Source: Turnera subulata (taxonomy: Eukaryota > Streptophyta > Magnoliopsida > Malpighiales > Passifloraceae). From it: a DNA stretch of 64,000 bases. The notes beneath the pieces were generated by a model that was not told the origin of the DNA, did no database searches, and saw nothing but the letters and a program-made list of their open reading frames with translations. Shown here piece after piece: positions 24,794 through 33,561 of the stretch (its first letter is position 1; every line of letters begins with the position of its first letter). A program made the position numbers and the translations under genes. Location: contig JAKUCV010002811.1 in assembly GCA_028386065.3 (NCBI GenBank), positions 3,476-67,475 of the forward strand, written 5' to 3'.

Positions 24794-24836
24794 ATGTCGC
24801 TTATACCCTTAAGCGACATCTCGTCCTCTATAAGAA
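24794..24836 (+). promoter_or_regulatory. Promoter of ORF-alpha copy 2: hairpin plus TATA
   Basis: ATGTCGCTTA (24794) pairs with TAAGCGACAT (ending about 24819), followed by CTATAAGAA at 24828-24836, about 35 bp upstream of the ATG. This is the same architecture as at 18134-18177. Confidence 0.55.
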
Positions 24837-24870
24837 CCAAACTTCAAGACTGGCATACTCACACACAGTC

Positions 24871-25248
24871 ATGGACTCTCCACTGAGATCAAGAACTACC
24901 TCAGACTCCGAGAACAACAGCTACATCGGCGGCACTGCTTTCCCGACAAGCTCCGATGAAGAACCTCCCAAGAAACGGTTCAAGATGAACATCATCGGCC
25001 TGAAAGAGCACATGGTCATCTCCCCAAGACAACGAAAGAAGCGTGCCAACAAGAAAGCTGAAGATCGAAAGGGCAAGGCGACGGCTGAAAGCAGCACTCC
25101 ACAGCAGACTCTGACGCAGCTGAATGTCTCACTGAAGAAGATCAGCTCGGCGGTGATGCAGATCGAACTGGCGTGCGCGGAGCTCTTCCCTCACATGAAA
25201 ACCGTCCAAAAACTTGTAAAAGATCTTGAGAAGCAAGTAACTCCTTAG
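24871..25248 (+). CDS. ORF-alpha copy 2, 125 aa
   Basis: Intact copy of the family A antisense gene, 86 percent identical to the copy at 17722-18099 with no gaps. The N-terminal acidic Ser-rich part, the basic clusters (KKRFK, RQRKKRANKK) and the C-terminal helical part (LTQLNVSLKKISSAV, LVKDLEKQV) are all kept. The leader CATACTCACACACAGTC before the ATG is also identical between copies. It is antisense to its own LTR, as in the first element. The family is not recognised; a nuclear, dimerising protein is a guess from composition. Confidence 0.7.
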   Translation: MDSPLRSRTTSDSENNSYIGGTAFPTSSDEEPPKKRFKMNIIGLKEHMVISPRQRKKRANKKAEDRKGKATAESSTPQQTLTQLNVSLKKISSAVMQIELACAELFPHMKTVQKLVKDLEKQVTP

Positions 25249-26042
25249 AGTACTTCTTCTCTGTTGTAAACCATTATGAAATAAATAAAATAAATTTTCC
25301 TTTTAAAATAAAAAACTTTTGTTAAATTGTGAAAACTCATGCTAACAGAAAGATAAAAACATCTCAAAGCAGAACAAAAATCAATAATAAGAATATAAAA
25401 TTAAGCATAAAAAGATTAAAAACAAACTCGTTTAACAAAATCAAAACGTAAAGAAATTAAAGCAAAAACTTGTTTTCATGATCGGCGCTCTAGATCGATC
25501 ATAACCATCCTCGATCCCGAGAAACGTGACATACGGAGCTAACGGTGACGTCGGTTCCCTCGTGAAAAAGATGTCCGTTAACTCGCAAGGCGATGATCAC
25601 GAGAGCGTCCTGTGTCCCTCGTAAGAAACGCTACCCACTTGTTCACAAATTCCGCATGAGCCAAAAACGTCTGTCAGGTCTCGTATCCTTCCATGAAATC
25701 CGAGCAGGTGTAAGCTTGTCCCACATGCGCTCTATGTTGAAAATAATGTTTTGCTAATATCTCTTTATCCTATTCAGGTTTTGATAATGACAAATCAACC
25801 TTGTATTAGGATGATCATTATTATGAAGCAAAAAGAAATAATCAAGAGCAAAGACCTTATGTGATCAAGAGTTCAAGAATGGAAGTGACAAGATCAAGCA
25901 AGAAGAGCAAGAAAAGTTAAGAACACAATTTTGTACAAGGTTAAACCTTCAATTTCTCTAAATTATTGGCTCAAACAAAATCATTTTCACTCATACATCA
26001 TATTGCCTTGTATTCAATCATAAAAATGGTTTCTAAGCTTTG

Positions 26043-26487
26043 AACATCGATGTCCAATTACTGAACATCGATGTCCTCATGACCGTTATGCTTAAAAAAT
26101 TACTTTGAAGTGTCTGAACATCGATGTCCTATTTCCATAACATCGATGTCCTATTGAATCGGGTTTCAAAATTTTTTCGGCATGTATCATAACATCGATG
26201 TTCAACACCATAACATCGATGCCTATTTGAATCGGCTTTTAAGATTGTTTTGGGAGTGTCCAAAACATCGCTGTTCAACATATGAACATCGATGTTATTT
26301 TGTCTCGGGTCTTGGACAATGTCTTGGGCAACATCAATGTCCTTTTGGCCAACATCGATGTTCTAGTGACCGTTAGCCCAATAATTCATATTCGCTGGCC
26401 AGGACATCGATGTCCTTGTGACCGTTGGACTAATAATGCACATTCAAAGGCCATAACATCGATGTCCTTGATTCCAACATCGATGTT
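26043..26487 (+). repeat. Array of AACATCGATGT(T/C) palindromes, ~74-bp units
   Basis: Copies start at 26043, 26064, 26117, 26139, 26191, 26212, 26264 (variant), 26285, 26330 (variant), 26351, about 26403, 26455 and 26476. They occur in pairs 21-22 bp apart, and most pairs repeat every 66-74 bp. Between several pairs lies TGACCGTT. The array ends about 100 bp upstream of the TATA box. Confidence 0.95.
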
Positions 26488-26557
26488 CAGCCGACATGAG
26501 CAGACACACTTTTTACCTTCTCATGCTATCTTGTTTAAAGATGTTTTAGATTGTTTC

Positions 26558-26568
26558 CCCAACGGTCA
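26558..26568 (+). promoter_or_regulatory. MSA-like site CCCAACGGTCA
   Basis: Exact match to the plant mitosis-specific activator consensus YCYAACGGYYA, bound by MYB3R factors, 17 bp before the TATA box. A second exact match lies inverted at 26419-26429 (TGACCGTTGGA), and core AACGGTCA sites at 26080 and 26367. Confidence 0.5.
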
Positions 26569-26584
26569 TTCATGCTTTTATCCT

Positions 26585-26592
26585 TATAAATA
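26585..26592 (+). promoter_or_regulatory. TATA box of SIRE-like LTR
   Basis: TATAAATA lies just downstream of the palindrome array, marking the U3/R promoter. The equivalent box in the inverted LTR is CTATAAATTG near 28226-28237 (minus strand). Confidence 0.7.
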
Positions 26593-27100
26593 GAGCTTTT
26601 AGGTCTCTGTTTAATGAAAATTTTCAACTCTCCACATTTTTAAGATTTATTGTGAAACATACAATTCATTTTATGAGCCAATATCATTGAGAATTGAGAG
26701 TTGCCTTCATAGAGCTTATTTTTGTACTCATACCTACTCTTAAAGAGAGTCTTGTTTTGAGTGACCTTTGTATTAACATACACTTTAAGGGAGGATTGTT
26801 CCCTTGTAGTAAATTCATAGGAAGAGGGTCTTCTTTTTGTGGGAAAAAGTCTTGAAGTGAGGAATCTTCAAGCAGGAGTTGTAGACGGTTTGTTAAGCAC
26901 CCGGAAGCTTAACGCGGATAATGGAATCTTCGAGAGAGTCTCTCGGAGGACTGGATTAGCCACACAGGTTTTGTGTGTGTGAACTAGGATAAATCGGTTT
27001 GTCTCACTCTCTTTCAATTCCGTATTATTATTTGTTTTAAGTTCTAATTAGTTCTTAATCGCTAATTCACCCCCCCTCTTAGCTTGTTTGGGCTTACATT

Positions 27101-27112
27101 TGGTAGCGGAGC
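27101..27112 (+). other. Primer binding site TGGTAGCGGAGC
   Basis: Two bases after the SIRE-like LTR. Same variant as in families A and B; typical SIRE elements carry TGGTATCAGAGC. Confidence 0.75.
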
Positions 27113-27120
27113 GAGGTTAT

Positions 27121-27153
27121 AACATCGATGTTGAGTATCACAACATCGGTGTT
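27121..27153 (+). repeat. Two more ATCGAT palindromes just after the primer site
   Basis: AACATCGATGTT at 27121-27132 and AACATCGGTGTT at 27142-27153, again 21 bp apart. These would be inside the transcribed leader rather than U3. Confidence 0.9.
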
Positions 27154-27346
27154 CAGGTAAGTTCTCTAAACCAATTAAATTTTACATTGGTACATGCTAA
27201 ATTAACACAAACACACAGGATTTTATTGATTTTATATTTTACAATCACGCTTACAAACACACACACGCTTACATTATTTATATTACATTACAATCACACA
27301 TATATTTTTTTTAAAAAAAACATACATACCTATCATAATCTAGCTC

Positions 27347-27965
27347 TTAACGATTTGGTACAGCAGTTACAGAGAAGCTATTAGGGTCATTGACAATATT
27401 AACCCTAACACTATCATTCCATGCAAACCACATTCCACCCGAGTTATTCTGGCCAGGGATTTCAAACCGGTTCACTGATGGAAAACGGAGAGGGATGACC
27501 CCGTGGTTTTCGCCAGGTTGCCATAATGTCTCGGTGAGCAGAACCATGTTCCGCTTGTATTGGTTTTTCAGGTCTCTCAAGGTTCTTGCAAAATCTTCAG
27601 AGCGCCTAGTGATTCCCCTGCAATTTCACACTAGCAGGCGAACCTTTGGCCAAGTCGGTGGTAAGACAGGGACCCGTGAAGCACTCTGAGCAGTCATTGA
27701 AAGACGGTAATAACTTCTTTTTTCTAAGGTTTGATGGGTAGACTCCATTTGAAAACTCTCAAGCCTTTTAGATATGAAGAACATGGTGGCATTGGCGGTA
27801 CCATAGAAGGATGTTCTAAGTGGGCTTTGACTCTTAAGAAAAATTGACTCTTCCATGGGTGTGACAAAAAACCTAGAAGAGTAGAGCTTATCAACAAATA
27901 CTAAGCGAGGAATTCTACCTAGTTCATTAGGCAGCTCCTCAGACGGCTCACTTACCATACTATAG
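27347..27965 (-). pseudogene. Decayed ORF-beta copy next to the SIRE-like LTR
   Basis: Two minus-strand frames (27626-27958 and 27347-27580) match ORF-beta at 16115-16798 in order, including LPNELGR-PRLVFVD-LYSSRFFVTPMEE and RTLRDLKNQYK-NMVLLTET, and end at VPNR. The Trp of LVWNCRG is a TGA stop here, which splits the frame. The N-terminus is cut by a family B LTR start at 27967. The C-terminal 79 residues are about 73 percent identical to copy 1. Position and orientation relative to the primer site are the same as in family A. Confidence 0.75.
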
Positions 27966-27966
27966 G

Positions 27967-28165
27967 TGTAACGCCCCGATTTTTCGTTAATTAATTTTTA
28001 TGAAATTTTCAAAATTTTTGGAATTTAAATTCCAACTTTACCCTTGAAGAATTCCCGGAATTTTTGGTCAAGAAAATTAATGTTATTAATTTATTTTTAC
28101 ACGGAAATATTTTATATATGTTGGATTTAATCATACTTTCAGGTTCTACGGAATTTAATTGTGTT
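27967..28165 (+). repeat. 5' end of a family B LTR (truncated)
   Basis: Begins TGTAACGCCCCGATTTTTCG and follows the start of the family B LTRs at 30393 and 35005 for about 120 bases before becoming diverged. It stops at the N at 28166. Confidence 0.75.
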
Positions 28166-28166
28166 N
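28166..28166. other. Single undetermined base (N) at a repeat junction
   Basis: The only N in the window. It sits where the truncated family B LTR meets the inverted SIRE-like LTR, so the join may be an assembly artefact. Confidence 0.9.
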
Positions 28167-29209
28167 TATGAGATGAATGCTTGAATGTTGAGAGTTGATT
28201 GGTTTTGAAACAGAGCTAAAAATGCTCAATTTATAGCTCTGAAAAGTTATAGAGCCGTTTTAAATCCACCCAAAAACAATCTTAAACAAAGCATAGTGGG
28301 TGCTGAAAAGTTGTCTGCTACAACGTCAGAACATCGATGTTTTGCCTACAAACATCGATGTTTTAACCAACAATTTTAAATTATTGTTCCAACGGCTAGT
28401 AGAACATCGATGTTGCATTTTAGAACATCAATGTTTTCATACTCAACATCGATGTTCTTCAATTCAACATCGATGTTTTTTGGCTTCGCAAAAATATGAT
28501 GAAAACGGAGTTATGCAAGAACATCGATGTTGAAAATAAAACATCGATGTTTTTTGGCTTCGGCAAAATTATATTTCAAAGACAATTTTCATGAACATCG
28601 ATGTTGGATTGTAAACATCGATGTTTTGACCAACGGTCACAAGAACATCGATGTTTTGTAGTCCAACATCGATGTTTTTCCGCTTCTGCCAATTTTTGTA
28701 AAAATGCTTGGAATCAAGAACATCGATGTTATTTTGGCTCGGCAAAAGTCCTTTTAAAGTGACTGGAAAGAAACATCGATGTTATCTTTTAGAACATCGA
28801 TGTTATGCCTAATTTTAAAAATAACGGTCACTAGAACATCGATGTTTGGGATTCCAACATCGATGTTTAAATCCACAACATCGATGTTTAAAACCACAAC
28901 ATCGATGTTCATGGCTCGAAAAACATTTTTATGCTTGGAAATATGTTATGTTATGCATGAGCAAAATTCATCTTATTTTGAGCCAATGTCCTAGAAGAGT
29001 TGAGTGTTATACCTTGTAAAATTTATGGATCTAACTCTTCTTTCTTGGCTCTTCAATTTCTTGTGCTCATTCATTTTGATCCTTTGCTCTTGAGTGGTAT
29101 CTTGTGTTTGAGGATTGGTTTGACTTCATTTCTTTTTGCTTCTTCTTTGTCATGATCTTGTGCTGGTTTGTCAATTATCAAAACTTGTAATGAATCATGA
29201 GTTCTAACA
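28167..29209 (-). repeat. Inverted SIRE-like LTR, truncated, with palindrome array
   Basis: On the minus strand it begins TGTTAGAACTCATG at 29209, then GTTTTGATAATTGACAAACC, matching the start of the LTR at 25735. It contains 19 palindromes and a CTATAAATTG TATA region near 28230, then stops just past the promoter. Its 3' part is missing. The plus-side border cuts the Athila 5' LTR. Confidence 0.78.
28330..28909 (-). repeat. 19-copy AACATCGATGTT array, 21-bp phased
   Basis: Starts at 28330, 28351, 28403, 28424 (variant), 28445, 28466, 28520, 28540, 28594, 28614, 28644, 28665, 28719, 28772, 28793, 28835, 28856, 28877 and 28898. Two runs of four copies are exactly 21 bp apart (28403-28466 and 28835-28898). 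Other gaps are 20, 30, 42 and 52-54 bp. AACGG-type sites lie between units at 28388-28398, 28632 and 28823. Confidence 0.95.
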
Positions 29210-29531
29210 CCTCACCCACAGGGTCAGCCTGTGACTGAAGTTGTTGAGCAATCTATACGCATAAAATAGGACATGTGAACCCCGAAGCCTAAGAATCCAC
29301 CAAAACTAATACCTTCCTCATTTGATCAGCTGTTACATTTATCTTTCCTATCTAGTTTAGATTTTAATCATCATTCACCCAAATCCATCCTTATTTAATT
29401 ATTTTCGAGCCTAGTTTGTCTTAAATTGAAAGGAAACAGACTCAACCCAGTCCCTGTGAATACGACCTTGATAAAATACTACAACAACCCTGTGCATTTA
29501 CAGCAACCTACGTTGCAGATAGACGACATCA
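29210..29531 (+). repeat. Remnant of Athila 5' LTR (3' end only)
   Basis: Matches 48720-49022 of the 3' LTR, ending GACATCA in both. The rest of the LTR is missing because the inverted SIRE-like LTR abuts at 29209. Substitutions and an indel of about 20 bp separate the two copies, so the element is old. Confidence 0.88.
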
Positions 29532-29537
29532 AGTTTT

Positions 29538-29557
29538 TGGCATCGTTGCCTGGGACT
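29538..29557 (+). other. Athila primer binding site
   Basis: TGGCATCGTTGCCTGGGACT lies six bases after the LTR. It is a slightly altered form of the TGGCGCCGTTGCCGGGGA-type tRNA-Asp site typical of Athila elements. Confidence 0.8.
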
Positions 29558-29754
29558 GGCGCTTGATTCTTTTTACCTTTTTATTTCTGATTTATTAGGC
29601 TTTTCAAAAGCTTACCCTTGATTTTTCCAAGATTGAAGCTTTCGGGTGGTGCATGCCCTAAACCAGGAGCAAGAAGCCATCTCTAACCTTCCACTAGGAG
29701 GTTGAAAAGGGTGCCCGCGAGTTCCGCAAGAAGAACAAGGAGAAACAGCACAAC

Positions 29755-30392
29755 ATGGCAGACAGACTCAACGAAGGAGCACACCCAGAGGTTGAACAGG
29801 CTCAGCCTGTGCGACCCTACATCTCTATGTCACAACTCCTACAACCACCAACCACCATCTTCTACAACAGCATAGCCATTCCAGATGTAGATGCTCCCGA
29901 TGAAATCAGAACAAACCTGCTCAGCATGTTGAAGAGGCGCACATTTGGAGGCTTCCCTCAGAGGATCCAAACTCACACTTGCAGAATTTTCTGGGGGTGT
30001 ACAGCATTGTGAACATAGCAGGGATGACCATGGAGCAGCTGTACATGAGAGTGTTCCCATTCTTACTCAGAGATGCAACATTCGAGTGGCTCAACAACCA
30101 CGAGTCAGGCCACTTTACTGACCGGGACAGTCTAGTTAGAGCTTTCCTGAAGGAATATCATCCATCAAGCATGGCTGCAAACCTGAGGCAGCAGCTCATC
30201 GGCTTTTACTAGAGCTGTGATGAATCATTCCGTGATGCTTGGGAGCGATTCAAGGGATTACTAAGGAGATGCCCAAACCATAGAATTGATGAGGCCGTAC
30301 AACTTGAACAATTCTATTACGGCCTGAGTGATGAAGACCAGAACACTTTGGACAAAATGGCCAATGGTTCATTCCTAGACAAAAACTATAAT
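29755..30392 (+). pseudogene. Athila gag, N-terminal part
   Basis: Starts at an ATG 200 bp after the primer site. A frameshift near 29960 moves the frame to MRVFPFLLRDATFEWLNN, SLVRAFLKEYHP and, past a stop at 30210-30212, DAWERFKGLLRRCPNH, the retrotransposon gag signature. The frame runs into the family B insertion at DKNYN. Confidence 0.85.
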
Positions 30393-30788
30393 TGTAACGC
30401 CCCGATTTTTCGTTAATTAATTTTTATGGAATTTTCAAATTTTTGGAAATTTAAATTCCAACTTTACCCTTGAAGAATTTCCGGAATTTTTGGTCAAGAA
30501 GATTGCTATTAATTTCTTCTTCTTTTCTTTGGAAATATTAAATTGGATTAAACTTGAAAAAAAAAGAAAAATAAAACAAAGTAGGAATTTCCTTAAGAAT
30601 AAAAATTGTGTTTAGGTATGGAACACAAGTTTTGGAGTAGTATTGATCAATACTACGTAGTTTTGGGATAGGCCAAATATAAAACACACACTTGGCTTGC
30701 GTTTTGACCAAGGGAAGAGGGTTGACCGTGCCTAAGACCAAAATGACGCCGTTTTGGTCCCGGCCGAAATCAACCCTAACCCTAGTGG

Positions 30789-30796
30789 TATATAAA
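30789..30796 (+). promoter_or_regulatory. TATA box of family B LTR
   Basis: TATATAAA about 400 bp into the LTR, followed by a pyrimidine-rich leader. The same box is at 35401-35408 in the 3' LTR. Upstream lies ACGCCGTTTTGG, also found in the related inverted LTR near 53525. Confidence 0.65.
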
Positions 30797-32024
30797 CCAT
30801 TCTTTTCTCCCTCTCTCCTTATTCTTTTTTTTTCTCCTTCTCTTCTTTCCCCGATTCGGCCACCACTGTTCCCTCCCCCTTTTCTTTTTCTTCTTTTGTT
30901 TCTTCTTCTCTTTTGCTTTTTCCAACGTCGGCTACCACACCCCCCTGCACTCCATCTCCTAATCTCTCTCGTCTCAAAGCGCCGCCGTCGACAAGGGTTC
31001 GACTTTGCGTCTCTGGTGTTCGCATCCGGTGGGAAGTATCAGGGGCGTAAAGAGCTGCCCTGTGAACGGCCGCCGTCTCCTCCATCGTTCCGTCGCGCCA
31101 CCGCCGTCTGCACCTCGAAGACGCGAGATCGGGTCTGGACGAGACGGAAAGGCCTATGCAAGGAGCCGCCACCGCGTTCGTCGTCGTGTTTGGATTGCTG
31201 GATTTGAGTTCTGGCCGGTGCGGGTTTGTCAACGAGCAAGGGGTGAGGAGGCTCAATTTTGGTGCTATTGTGTACGGGTCCAACGCATTCAGTGCAGATC
31301 CGCATTTTCGGTAAGAGCCCGATGCTCCTTTTTCCTGCCTGTTTGTATTGTTGTCCTACGGTTTGCATTGTGACGGGATTGCGTGTTTCGCTTGTGTTGT
31401 TGCTTGGCTGATGGTCGATTGTAGATGGTGTTGATGGTCGAGATAACTGTCATGTGGGTTCATGGGCAGAATGTTTGGGGTTTCGATTGTGAAAGCTCTG
31501 ACACGAACCGCGGCTTTGAGGAGGTGGATCCGTTACTGCCATATACAAATTCGATTCTGGGTTAGTGTACAACACCCTTGATTCGTTTCTGGTTTGTTTC
31601 AGTGATTTATGGGTGTTGTGTTGTTGATTTGGAGTTGCTTTGGTGTTCAGCTGTATAGTTTGGATGTTGTGGACGTTTCTGGACTGTGGTGAAATCTCCG
31701 GCGAGGTTATCACCGGAATCCGGCGAGCAAGTTTCTATTCCGGCGAGGCGGTTTGTTCCTCGGAATGAAGGGTATCTTTCTGTTGATGTTATGTTTTTAA
31801 GTTTCCATACATGGCATGTAACATAACTAAACGAGTGAATGTGATGTACCAGGATAGTCGGGTTTAGTGGAAACCGGGTGTGGGGAAAGAGTGACGCGTG
31901 GCCGGAATATATATCCGACGCACATAAAATCTTTAGGCCGGAAGGGTCGGGCTCGGGAGCTCGATTAATGTGATTATGTGAATGGGCCGGGCCTAGACCC
32001 AAGTTATGCCATGTTAAGGATATA

Positions 32025-32169
32025 TGGGCTTTAGGCCCAAGGACTATTATAGATACGGGCTATAGGCCCAATAAAGGGTAATTAATTTAAAATGGGCTTC
32101 AGGCCCAATAACTTTAAATGAAATGGGCTTTAGGCCCAGTGACGTTAATTGATGTGGGCTTAGGCCCTG
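32025..32169 (+). repeat. Five TGGGCTTTAGGCCCA motifs, 31-bp period
   Basis: Starts at 32025, 32056, 32093, 32124 and 32155 (gaps 31, 37, 31, 31). Each has GGGC...GCCC arms, and TGGGCY is the site II core bound by plant TCP factors. The array lies about 1.2 kb downstream of the TATA box and is repeated at 36637-36781 in the 3' LTR. Confidence 0.9.
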
Positions 32170-33561
32170 TGAACCGTTAATCGAGATAAATAACTTAAGC
32201 AAACTTTTGGTCTCGGGCTAAGTTATGGGATTTGTCGAGTTAAGACTGGGCTTAAGGACTAAAAGATTTCATGTCGTTTTAGTCACGGCATTGACATGCA
32301 TTCATCATGATTTTATGTGGACCTTATGTGTGGTCATTTTGATTCTATTATAGGATATGTTAAGGTGGAATGAGCTTCGGCTTCCGAGACTATTATTATG
32401 GCCAAGGTGAGGACTTATAAACCTTTGTATGCATTACTGCCTACAATGCTCGGTTAACTGCCTTGATAAATAAGTGGTATTAATTGTTAGTCTTGAATGC
32501 TGTATGCATGCTTGTCTGATGTGCTAATGTTGCTATCTGCGAGTGTACTATGTTGGTGATATCTCTGATGCTGTGTGAATGACTTGTGAACCGTGTACCA
32601 GTGTGTTATAATATGCCTGTCGTGCATGAGTTGTTTGTGTGTTAAATAACATGATATATGGTATTGTGGTTTGTGTGGTGGATTGTGGGCTGGAGGCCCG
32701 GATTTGAGATTAAGATGTTAAATCCACACAACCATGTCTGAAATAACGTATGGTGCAATTCTTAAAGGATAATTGTGAATAAAACACTATTATAATTCTA
32801 CTGTGGGGCTGTTGACCGGTTGGTTCGAGCGGGAAGTAATACCCCTCGGAATGGCATGCGGGTTTGCATGTGGGCCTGTGATGGCCGGTTCTACCTCCCT
32901 CCTTCTACCTCCCCCTTTCTACCTCCCTCTTTCTCTCTGTCTCTCTCTCTCTCTCTCTATGGATATGTTGGGCTTCGTGCCTGGTTGATTTGGGCTTCGT
33001 GCCTGGTTTATTTGGGCTTCGTGCCTGGTTGTCTGATCAGACGGGACCGAGCTCGACGCACACAGTAGAGGGCCCTAATAAAATATTTAAACCTAAAAAC
33101 AATTATAATTATATAAGTAACGGTAGTGATGGTTGAAGTCTGGTCATGACTTGTGTTGTGTATTGTGATTTGGTTTGTGCACTGTGTTTGTTTGGCTTGT
33201 TGCCGGTGTACTTGTAGTTGATATGTTTTGTATATTATTGGTTTATTTGTCTGCGGTGAGACAGTGGTTGGTCTCACCCCCTCACAGTTTATTTCAGGCT
33301 AGCTGATCGTTGATCTGAAGAGCATATCAGCAGGTGGCGGTGCATTCCTTTCCTCGGGTCGGATCCATAGGGTTCTATGCATACATGTTGTCATTATGTT
33401 TAGTCTTCCGCTGCGTACTTGATTCCTTTGTATTTATCATTATTTGATTTGATTGTGATCATGTTGTTGATGATTTTTGTGTCCCGGGAATGATAAGGGC
33501 AAATTGGTCATTTTGTATTAAATATTTAATTATATTAATAAATTGGGACACGGGCGTTTCA

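Larger units (their letters stand above)
24686..25734 (-). mobile_element. Interior of inverted family A element (cut off)
   Basis: Starts with an inverted polypurine tract and TTCGTCCTC, then carries ORF-alpha and sequence matching the family A spacer. It stops at 25735 where a SIRE-like LTR begins. The expected ORF-beta, primer site and 5' LTR are missing. Confidence 0.8.
25735..27098 (+). repeat. SIRE-like (copia-type) LTR carrying a palindrome array
   Basis: Starts TGTTGAAAATAATG, has GTTTTGATAATGACAAATCAA soon after and ends with CTAATTCACCCCCCCTCTTAG then GGCTTACA, followed by a primer site. The GATAATGACAAA start and the C-run CCCTCTTAG end are typical of SIRE/Maximus LTRs. U3 holds 13 AACATCGATGTT-like palindromes (26043-26487), then an AACGG-type motif and TATAAATA at 26585-26592. 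Confidence 0.8.
30393..33561 (+). repeat. 5' LTR of family B element
   Basis: Starts TGTAACGCCCCGATTTTTCG and ends GGACACGGGCGTTTCA. It holds a TATATAAA box at 30789-30796, a pyrimidine-rich start, a five-copy TGGGCTTTAGGCCCA array (32025-32169) and a short TC tract near 32930-32957. Confidence 0.96.

Noticed and set aside
26043..26487. CRISPR-like reading of the regularly spaced palindromes
   Set aside because: The context is a plant LTR, repeats are only 12 bp, spacers of about 9 bp alternate with longer ones, and no cas-like genes occur.
30692..31283. Frames of 171 and 154 residues in the family B LTR (repeated at 35304-35895)
   Set aside because: They overlap each other on both strands in a pyrimidine-rich then GC-rich leader, have no domain, and are exact LTR copies.
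32930..33040. GGGCTTCGTGCCTGGTT repeated three times in family B LTR
   Set aside because: A short tandem duplication (about 20 bp period) without palindromic structure; recorded but not counted among the palindrome arrays.
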